The notes under the pieces: generated by a model
Databases searched by the model: none
The model's input: the letters and a program-made list of their open reading frames with translations, nothing else
Told to the model about the DNA's origin: nothing
NCBI GenBank assembly: GCA_964622305.1
Contig: CAZUPR010000038.1
Span: 1 to 14,141, forward strand
Direction of reading: 5' to 3'
Length of the DNA stretch: 14,141 nt
Source: SKKY01 sp964622305
Lineage (GTDB): Bacteria > Bacillota > Peptococcia > Peptococcales > SKKY01
Position numbers and translations under genes: made by a program
Part shown: in pieces, positions 1 to 3,848 of the stretch
How positions within the stretch are numbered: the first letter of the stretch is position 1
Layout: each line of letters starts with the position of its first letter

Positions 1-2
1 GT

Positions 3-53
3 GAAGGTGGCAGAACAGTTGGCGCTGGTGTAGTTTCTGACATCAGAGAGTAA
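3..53 (+). CDS. tuf: Elongation factor Tu, C-terminal end (partial, upstream tuf copy)
   Basis: Only the last 16 codons and the TAA stop are inside the window. They read EGGRTVGAGVVSDIRE, which matches the end of EF-Tu domain 3 (the family usually ends with GGRTVGAGVV followed by a few variable residues). EF-Tu is the GTPase that carries aminoacyl-tRNA to the ribosomal A site in the cytoplasm. The gene begins outside the window. It is followed after 33 bases by a strong intrinsic terminator, so it ends its own transcription unit and does not run into rpmG. The final residues (SDIRE) differ from the common end in IIE. A second tuf begins at the right edge of the window, so the genome carries at least two copies. 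The identification is secure despite the short length because the GGRTVGAG block is highly conserved. Confidence 0.93.
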   Translation, partial: EGGRTVGAGVVSDIRE

Positions 54-86
54 AACCGGCTGGATTGAAATTTTACTAAAAATGAG

Positions 87-125
87 ACCTTCGCTTGCTT
101 AAAATAAGTGAGCGGAGGTTTTTCT
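87..125 (+). terminator. Intrinsic terminator after tuf
   Basis: A 15-base-pair stem (arms 87-101 and 105-119, with a few G-U pairs) closes an AAA loop and is followed directly by a U-rich run (TTTTTCTT in DNA). It lies between the tuf stop at 51-53 and the promoter at 135. This is a textbook Rho-independent terminator that separates the upstream tuf unit from the rpmG-secE-nusG unit. Confidence 0.93.
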
Positions 126-134
126 TAGTTTTCG

Positions 135-163
135 TTGACAGAGGACCAGCTATATGCTAAAGT
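135..163 (+). promoter_or_regulatory. Sigma-A type promoter for rpmG-secE-nusG
   Basis: A perfect -35 box TTGACA (135-140) is followed by a 17-base spacer and TAAAGT (158-163), which matches TATAAT at four of six positions. The sequence TGC just before it (155-157) gives an extended -10. Transcription should begin near 169-171, about 54 bases upstream of the rpmG start. The site directly follows the tuf terminator, as expected for a new unit. A perfect TATAAT also lies at 180-185, but it has no -35 box at the right distance and is a weaker alternative. Confidence 0.78.
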
Positions 164-223
164 TTTAGGGTGCGAAATATATAATCATTTATATAGATAA
201 TCTGAGTTTAAGGAGGTGCGGCA

Positions 224-373
224 ATGAGAGTAGCTTTTACGATTGCTTGCACAGAATGCAAGAACAGAAACTATAACACTACAAAAAACAAAAAAAACAA
301 TCCAGACAGGATTGAAATGAAAAAATATTGTCCAACATGCAAGACACATACCCTTCACAAAGAAACAAAATAA
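224..373 (+). CDS. rpmG: 50S ribosomal protein L33, zinc-binding (C+) form
   Basis: This 49-residue protein begins at an ATG preceded by AAGGAGGTG (210-218). L33 is a small protein of the large subunit near the E site. Two CxxC pairs are visible, C9/C12 and C36/C39, which is the zinc-ribbon arrangement of the C+ paralogue. Zinc-independent (C-) versions lack these cysteines and are usually under zinc-uptake (Zur) control. The middle is rich in Lys and Asn, as expected for an rRNA-binding protein, and the length is normal for bacterial L33. The gene is too short for many ORF callers. It is the first gene after the promoter at 135 and lies 47 bases ahead of secE, a conserved arrangement. An 8-base tandem duplication (AGCAAAGT, 391-406) in that gap looks like chance. 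Confidence 0.95.
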   Translation: MRVAFTIACTECKNRNYNTTKNKKNNPDRIEMKKYCPTCKTHTLHKETK

Positions 374-420
374 GCAGAAATTTAAAGAGCAGCAAAGTAG
401 CAAAGTAGAAAGGTGATAAA

Positions 421-630
421 ATGGCTAAGGATAACGAGAAGCTAGGTTTCTGGGAGAGAACCAGAAAGTTTATGAGAGCTTCCATGAATGAATTGAAAAA
501 AGTTCACTGGCCAAACAGAAAGGAACTTACCACTTACTCAATCGTTGTTGTGGCTTCCGTTTTGTTTGTTAGTGGTATTATTTGGATCTTTGACTCTGTA
601 TTAAGTTTGATTTTAGGATTTATTATATGA
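421..630 (+). CDS. secE: Preprotein translocase subunit SecE
   Basis: This 69-residue protein starts at an ATG with AAAGGTG (409-415) as ribosome binding site. SecE clamps the SecY channel in the cytoplasmic membrane and is essential for Sec-dependent export. Residues 1-38 are basic and amphipathic and include the conserved segment MNELKKVHWPNRKEL (about 22-36), the SecE signature that lies along the membrane surface. Residues 41-66 form one long hydrophobic helix. One membrane span is the normal short form in Gram-positive bacteria, whereas enterobacterial SecE has three. It lies between rpmG and nusG, the standard order. The C-terminus finishes inside the membrane helix with almost no tail. 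The call is secure. Confidence 0.96.
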   Translation: MAKDNEKLGFWERTRKFMRASMNELKKVHWPNRKELTTYSIVVVASVLFVSGIIWIFDSVLSLILGFII

Positions 631-644
631 GAGTAAAATGTATT

Positions 645-682
645 GGGGGTGGGGGTTCGCTTTTTAACGGACCCTTTTAATT
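645..682 (+). promoter_or_regulatory. Hairpin-bridged ribosome binding site of nusG (putative)
   Basis: No Shine-Dalgarno sequence lies in the 20 bases before the nusG ATG (683). The only candidate, GGGGGTG at 645-651, is 31 bases away. Between them a hairpin can form: GGGTTCG (653-659) pairs with CGGACCC (668-674) around an 8-base loop, with one G-U pair. Folding removes 22 bases and leaves about 9 between the Shine-Dalgarno and the ATG, an ideal distance. The hairpin is followed by TTTT, so a weak terminator or attenuator is the alternative reading. A nine-codon ORF (638-667) runs through the same stretch. The structure is visible in the sequence; the role is inferred. Confidence 0.6.
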
Positions 683-1207
683 ATGGAACCATCATGGTAT
701 GTAGTACACACCTACGCCGGCTATGAAAACAAGGTTAAGACCAATTTGGAAAAAAGAATAGAGTCTATGGACATGGGAGATAAAATCTTTCGGGTGATTG
801 TTCCTGTTGAAGAACAGGTCGAGATGAAGGCCGGAGAGAAAAAAGTTAGTCAAAAACGTATCTTCCCTAGTTATGTCATTGTCGAAATGGTCCTTACAGA
901 CGAGTCCTGGTATTTGGTTCGTAATACCTCTGGAGTAACTGGCTTTGTTGGAACCGGTGGTAAACCTGTGCCCCTTATGGAAAATGAAGTCCAAAAGATC
1001 TTAAGAAAAATGGGCGAAAGCACCTTTAAAGGTAAGATCGACTACGAACTGGGCCAGAGCGTCAGAGTTACTGACGGACCTTTTGAAAACTTTGTTGGCA
1101 GCGTAGAGGAAATTGATGCTGAAAGAGGAAAACTCAGGGTTATGATTTCTATGTTTGGCAGGGAAACACCTGTAGAACTGGATCATGATCAGCTTGAAGA
1201 AGTTTAA
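683..1207 (+). CDS. nusG: Transcription termination/antitermination factor NusG
   Basis: This 174-residue protein is full length for the short Bacillota NusG without an inserted domain. NusG binds RNA polymerase on the beta' clamp and, depending on the species, promotes processivity or pausing and links polymerase to Rho or the ribosome. The N-terminal NGN domain starts with WYVVHTYAGYENKVKTNLE (5-23) and includes KRIFPSYVIVEM and GVTGFVG. The C-terminal KOW domain covers about 125-174, with VRVTDGPFENFVGSVEEID from residue 127 and FGRETPVELD near the end. The start at 683 matches the family N-terminus, and an in-frame stop at 665-667 leaves no room for an upstream ATG, GTG or TTG start. The missing close Shine-Dalgarno is unusual (see the hairpin at 645-682). 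A stalk-protein operon follows. Confidence 0.97.
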   Translation: MEPSWYVVHTYAGYENKVKTNLEKRIESMDMGDKIFRVIVPVEEQVEMKAGEKKVSQKRIFPSYVIVEMVLTDESWYLVRNTSGVTGFVGTGGKPVPLMENEVQKILRKMGESTFKGKIDYELGQSVRVTDGPFENFVGSVEEIDAERGKLRVMISMFGRETPVELDHDQLEEV

Positions 1208-1215
1208 TTTAAAGT

Positions 1216-1244
1216 TTGATTTGTAAACTTAATTTGTATATTAA
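1216..1244 (+). promoter_or_regulatory. Weak candidate promoter for rplK-rplA
   Basis: TTGATT (1216-1221) and TATTAA (1239-1244) are 17 bases apart and each match the sigma-A consensus at four of six positions. TATATT (1237-1242) at 15 bases is an alternative. A start near 1250 would place the L1 site close to the RNA 5' end and would break up the small hairpin at 1243-1257. The region is very AT-rich, so chance matches are likely; readthrough from nusG is equally plausible. Confidence 0.3.
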
Positions 1245-1260
1245 AGCCACTGGCTTTTTT
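1243..1260 (+). terminator. Short terminator-like hairpin after nusG
   Basis: AAAGCC (1243-1248) pairs with GGCTTT (1252-1257) around an ACT loop, and the T run extends to 1260. Six pairs with only three G-C is weak, so it probably terminates only part of the nusG transcription and may help separate nusG output from the stalk genes. Confidence 0.4.
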
Positions 1261-1265
1261 ATAAA

Positions 1266-1294
1266 GTGGGAGGATGAATAATCCGCTCAACCAC
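1266..1294 (+). promoter_or_regulatory. Ribosomal protein L1 binding site in the rplK-rplA leader
   Basis: The leader folds into GTGG (1266-1269) with CCAC (1291-1294), an asymmetric internal loop (GA on one side, GCTCAA on the other), then GGAT (1272-1275) with ATCC (1281-1284) and a GAATA loop. This copies the GUGGGAGG...CC...ACCAC pattern of the L1 site in 23S rRNA and of L1-regulated leaders in other bacteria. It ends 12 bases before the rplK Shine-Dalgarno. Excess L1 is expected to bind here and repress rplK-rplA translation. The structure is seen directly; the regulation is known for the family and inferred here. Confidence 0.8.
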
Positions 1295-1323
1295 ATCTAG
1301 AAAAAAGGGAGGTGAACCGTGAA

Positions 1324-1749
1324 ATGGCAAAAAAAGTAATAGGATTCATTAAATTACAGTGTCCGGCAGGTAAGGCTAACCCAGCTCCACCAGTAGGTCC
1401 TGCACTAGGTCAGCATGGTGTTAACATTATGCAATTCTGTAAGGATTTTAATGAAAGAACCAAGGATGACATGGGTTTAATTATTCCTGTTGAAATCACG
1501 GTTTATGCTGACAGGTCGTTTACTTTCATTACTAAAACACCACCAGCTTCTGTTCTTCTTCTCAAAGCCGCTTCGGTCGAAAAAGGATCAGGAGAGCCAA
1601 ACAAAAAGAAAGTCGCAAAAGTAAATTCAGCTAAGGTTAGAGAAATCGCTGAGTTGAAAATGCAAGACTTAAACGCAGGCTCTGTGGAAGCAGCAATGAG
1701 AATTATTGAAGGTACAGCACGCAGCATAGGTATTGTTGTCGAAGACTAA
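1324..1749 (+). CDS. rplK: 50S ribosomal protein L11
   Basis: This 141-residue protein has exactly the usual L11 length. L11 sits at the base of the factor-binding stalk, contacts EF-G, and with its 23S rRNA segment forms the thiostrepton target. The N-terminal domain carries the proline-rich loop PAGKANPAPPVGPALGQHG (14-32), including P23 and P26. The C-terminal rRNA-binding domain follows from about residue 70 and includes KVREIAELKMQDLNA and the closing GTARSIGI segment. I chose the ATG at 1324 because GGGAGGTG (1307-1314) sits 9 bases upstream and MAKKVIGFIKLQ is the family N-terminus. An in-frame GTG at 1312 overlaps that ribosome binding site and is rejected. It is co-transcribed with rplA, 54 bases downstream, and is probably repressed by L1 through the leader at 1266-1294. 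Confidence 0.97.
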   Translation: MAKKVIGFIKLQCPAGKANPAPPVGPALGQHGVNIMQFCKDFNERTKDDMGLIIPVEITVYADRSFTFITKTPPASVLLLKAASVEKGSGEPNKKKVAKVNSAKVREIAELKMQDLNAGSVEAAMRIIEGTARSIGIVVED

Positions 1750-1803
1750 TAATCTAAAGACTAAAACTATGAAATGGAAAAATGGTGTAAAGGAGGAAAG
1801 AAA

Positions 1804-2493
1804 ATGCCAAAGCATGGTAAAAGATATGAAACAGCATTAAAAACTTATGACAAGTTGCATCTATATAATTTAGAAGAAGCAGTAAAGCTTGCCAAGGAAA
1901 ATGCTAACGCAAAGTTTGATGAAACAATTGAGCTTTCATTCAAACTGGGAGTTGACCCAAGGCATGCTGATCAACAGATCAGAGGCGCTGTTGTTCTTCC
2001 TCACGGTACTGGCAAGGTAAGAAAGGTTCTTGTTTTTGCCAAGGGTGAGAAGGCTAAAGAAGCAGAAGCTGCAGGAGCAGATTTTGTTGGCGATGAAGAT
2101 ATGGTTCAAAAAATCCAGGGAGGCTGGTTCGGATTTGATGTAGCTATTGCTACACCAGATATGATGGGCGTAGTTGGTAAAATCGGTCGCGTACTTGGAC
2201 CAAAAGGTTTAATGCCAAACCCAAAAACTGGAACAGTAACTCCAGATGTAGCCAAAGCTGTTGAAGAAGTTAAGGCTGGTAAGATTGAGTATCGTATCGA
2301 CAAAACAAGTATAATTTCCGTTCCAGTTGGAAAAGCATCTTTTGATCAGGAAAAGCTTGTTGAAAACGCAGATACTATTATCGACATCATTAAAAAAGCA
2401 AAACCAGCAACAGCTAAAGGACAGTACTTGAAATCTGTAACAGTTTCATCTACAATGGGTCCTGGTGTAAAAGTAAATCCATTTTCAGTTTAA
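1804..2493 (+). CDS. rplA: 50S ribosomal protein L1
   Basis: This 229-residue protein is of normal length. L1 forms the mobile L1 stalk of the large subunit, helps move deacylated tRNA out of the E site, and represses its own operon. The L1 signature runs from ATPDMM (116-121) through GKIGRVLGPKGLMPNP (125-140). Domain I is split between the N- and C-termini (the latter ending SSTMGPGVKVNPFSV) around domain II, the usual fold. I chose the ATG at 1804 because AAAGGAGG lies just upstream; an in-frame ATG at 1774 would place this ribosome binding site inside the gene and add ten residues not found in the family. The target of its autoregulation is visible upstream of rplK. Downstream is the L10 leader, so readthrough of rplKA mRNA into rplJL is controlled. 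Confidence 0.97.
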   Translation: MPKHGKRYETALKTYDKLHLYNLEEAVKLAKENANAKFDETIELSFKLGVDPRHADQQIRGAVVLPHGTGKVRKVLVFAKGEKAKEAEAAGADFVGDEDMVQKIQGGWFGFDVAIATPDMMGVVGKIGRVLGPKGLMPNPKTGTVTPDVAKAVEEVKAGKIEYRIDKTSIISVPVGKASFDQEKLVENADTIIDIIKKAKPATAKGQYLKSVTVSSTMGPGVKVNPFSV

Positions 2494-2510
2494 GCTGAAT
2501 ATGAAAAATT

Positions 2511-2656
2511 AAATCTAATCTGCTTAAGAGTGCCGGTGTCTTAAAGACTTAATATCCTGCAGAGGTGGACTTGTATGATAAATTTTGCTTCTCAATAATT
2601 GAGAGCACTAGATTATCTTTAGCAAACCCTGCCTCTGGATGCCCGGAGGCATTTTT
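2511..2656 (+). promoter_or_regulatory. L10 leader: transcription attenuator of rplJ-rplL
   Basis: The 192-base rplA-rplJ gap holds an L10-type leader. The conserved stretch TTAATATCCTGCAGAGGTGG (2549-2568) matches the core of Bacillota L10 leaders. A local stem pairs 2524-2529 with 2539-2544, another hairpin pairs 2590-2595 with 2599-2604, and AATCTA (2512-2517) can pair with TAGATT (2609-2614). CAGAGGTGG (2560-2568) can pair with 2629-2637, which would break the terminator at 2630-2656 and act as antiterminator. In the known mechanism the L10-(L12)n complex binds the leader and favours termination when stalk protein is in excess. The pairings are visible; the mechanism is carried over from the family. 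Confidence 0.85.
2630..2656 (+). terminator. Attenuator terminator inside the L10 leader
   Basis: A 9-base-pair stem (2630-2638 with 2643-2651, one T-G pair) closes an ATGC loop and runs into TTTTT (2652-2656). It lies 29 bases before the rplJ ATG. Its left arm is shared with the alternative pairing to 2560-2568, the mark of a conditional terminator, not a simple end of rplA. Confidence 0.88.
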
Positions 2657-2685
2657 AATTGGATAAATTTGAGGGAGGTGAAATA

Positions 2686-3207
2686 ATGGCTAGCCTCGAG
2701 AACAAAAAAGTTCTGGTAAGTGAAATTACAGAAAAAATGAAGGATGCAAAATCCTTTATAGTTACAGATTACCGCGGACTGAATGTTGCCCAGGTGACTA
2801 GGTTAAGAGCTGAATTAAGAAAAGCAGGCATTGAATACAAGGTTTTGAAAAACACCTTGATGACTATTGCTGCTGATGATGCAGGTCTTGAAGGAATTCA
2901 GGATTATTTCAAGGGGCCAACAGCAGTTGCTTTTGGTTATGATGATGCTGTAGCACCAGCTCAAATCCTGTCAAAATTCGCAAAAGAATTTGATGCTTTG
3001 GAAATCAAAGCAGGTGTACTTGAAGGTAAGACAATCGGCTATGATGAAATCAAAGCTCTGGCTGATCTTCCATCAAGAGAAGTACTTCTGGCAAAACTTG
3101 CCAATGTAATGCAGTCTCCAATTGCTGGCATGGCAAACGTGCTTCAAGGTCCTATCAGGAAGCTTGGTTACGCACTGGTTGAGATTGAAAAACAAAAGGC
3201 TCAATAA
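2686..3207 (+). CDS. rplJ: 50S ribosomal protein L10
   Basis: This 173-residue protein is of usual length. L10 anchors the L7/L12 dimers to the 23S rRNA next to L11. The N-terminal globular domain carries KSFIVTDYRGLNVAQVTRLR and the KAGIEYKVLKNTL segment, which contact rRNA. The C-terminal part (from about PSREVLLAKLANVM to the end) forms the long helix on which L7/L12 dimers sit. I chose the ATG at 2686, with GGGAGGTG a few bases upstream. A TTG at 2659 in frame would put that site inside the protein and overlaps the end of the terminator region, so it is rejected. Codons 2-5 happen to contain NheI and XhoI sites, which is natural coincidence. Synthesis is expected to be limited by its own protein through the leader. 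Confidence 0.97.
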   Translation: MASLENKKVLVSEITEKMKDAKSFIVTDYRGLNVAQVTRLRAELRKAGIEYKVLKNTLMTIAADDAGLEGIQDYFKGPTAVAFGYDDAVAPAQILSKFAKEFDALEIKAGVLEGKTIGYDEIKALADLPSREVLLAKLANVMQSPIAGMANVLQGPIRKLGYALVEIEKQKAQ

Positions 3208-3290
3208 TTAGGTAAAAACAAGTAAAAACAAAAGCAAAAAAAATAAAAATAAAAAATCAAATCGAAAGATAATTTTAGGAGGAAATATAA
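3208..3290 (+). other. A-rich rplJ-rplL spacer
   Basis: This 83-base gap is strikingly A-rich on the coding strand, with very little G, C or T until the Shine-Dalgarno TAGGAGGAAAT (about 3276-3286). GTAAAAACAA is repeated twice (from 3212). No stem, terminator or promoter is visible. L7/L12 is needed at four or more copies per ribosome while L10 is needed once, so an unstructured A-rich leader that raises initiation on rplL is a reasonable inference. Low secondary structure is evident; the function is not proven. Confidence 0.5.
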
Positions 3291-3665
3291 ATGTCAAAAA
3301 TCAATGAGATTTTAGAAGCAGTAAAAGAACTAAGTGTTTTAGAACTATCAGAATTGGTAAAAGCTTTTGAAGAAGAGTTTGGTGTTTCCGCATCAGCTCC
3401 AGTAGCAGTTGCAGCAGCTGGCCCAGTTGCAGTAGAAGCAGCAGCTGAAGAAAAATCAGAATACGATGTAGTTCTTACATCAGCTGGCGAAAAGAAAATC
3501 AACGTAATCAAAGTTGTTAGAGAAATCACTGGCCTTGGACTAAAAGAAGCTAAAGATTTAGTTGACGGAGCTCCTGGAACAGTTAAAGAAGGAATCTCCA
3601 AAGAAGAAGCTGAAGAGATCCAAAAGAAATTAGAAGAAGCAGGCGCAGCTATCGAATTGAAATAA
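3291..3665 (+). CDS. rplL: 50S ribosomal protein L7/L12
   Basis: This 124-residue acidic protein is the stalk protein, present in several copies, that recruits and activates EF-Tu, EF-G and other translational GTPases. The N-terminal dimerisation domain is residues 1-31, followed by the flexible Ala/Val-rich hinge at about 32-56, and a C-terminal factor-binding domain at about 57-124 containing INVIKVVREITGLGLKEAKD, the conserved GTPase-contact helices. The ATG follows AGGAGGAAAT at good spacing. Codon use is strongly biased to A-ending codons, in keeping with very high expression. It is the last gene of this unit: a strong terminator begins 29 bases after the stop, so rplL is cut off from rpoB, unlike the linked rplJL-rpoBC arrangement of E. 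coli. Confidence 0.98.
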   Translation: MSKINEILEAVKELSVLELSELVKAFEEEFGVSASAPVAVAAAGPVAVEAAAEEKSEYDVVLTSAGEKKINVIKVVREITGLGLKEAKDLVDGAPGTVKEGISKEEAEEIQKKLEEAGAAIELK

Positions 3666-3693
3666 TTGCCCTTAAAAAGCAATTAAGTCAGAC

Positions 3694-3723
3694 AAAATGC
3701 CACCAGAAAGGTGGCATTTTTTT
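3694..3723 (+). terminator. Strong intrinsic terminator after rplL
   Basis: An 11-base-pair perfect stem pairs 3694-3704 with 3710-3720 around an AGAAA loop, with a core of ATGCCACC against GGTGGCAT, and the T run reaches 3723. Further T-rich sequence follows to 3749. This should stop nearly all transcription from the rplJL unit. Confidence 0.95.
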
Positions 3724-3781
3724 ATTCTATTTTTTATTTTTTTTTATTCTGTAAAAAATCTGTAAAACCCTGGAGAAATTA

Positions 3782-3810
3782 TTGATTTTATAAAGACGAT
3801 GTGCTAGTAT
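3782..3810 (+). promoter_or_regulatory. Promoter for rpoB-rpoC and probably the downstream genes
   Basis: TTGATT (3782-3787) is followed by a 17-base spacer and TAGTAT (3805-3810), with TGC at 3802-3804 giving an extended -10. Transcription should start near 3816-3818, about 32 bases before the rpoB TTG. The 60 bases upstream hold T- and A-tracts (3717-3723, 3730-3735, 3737-3745, 3753-3758, 3764-3767), and TCTGTAAAA is repeated at an 11-base interval (3748-3756, 3759-3767). This could act as an UP element or bend. Each hexamer matches consensus at four of six positions; position after a strong terminator supports the call. Confidence 0.68.
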
Positions 3811-3848
3811 TATATACTGCGATTTTATGTAAATGAGGGGGGACGAGT

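Noticed and set aside
180..185. Perfect TATAAT before rpmG
   Set aside because: No -35 box at 15-19 bases; the TTGACA at 135 pairs better with the extended -10 at 155-163.
391..406. Tandem 8-base repeat AGCAAAGT before secE
   Set aside because: Two short copies in a purine-rich gap; no known function and likely replication slippage.
1312..1323. Upstream GTG start for rplK
   Set aside because: It overlaps the Shine-Dalgarno GGGAGGTG (1307-1314); the ATG at 1324 gives the exact L11 N-terminus and length.
1774..1803. Upstream ATG start for rplA
   Set aside because: The AAAGGAGG ribosome binding site would fall inside the gene; the ten extra residues are not part of L1.
2659..2685. TTG start for rplJ in the leader
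   Set aside because: It overlaps the end of the attenuator region and would contain the real Shine-Dalgarno; the ATG at 2686 fits L10.
2686..2700. NheI and XhoI sites back to back at the rplJ start, suggestive of a cloning polylinker
   Set aside because: The bases are in-frame codons of L10 in an otherwise natural operon with intact leader; chance explains it.
3275..3682. 135-codon minus-strand frame opposite rplL
   Set aside because: Its Ser/Ala/Thr-rich translation is the complement of the Ala/Glu/Lys codons of L7/L12.
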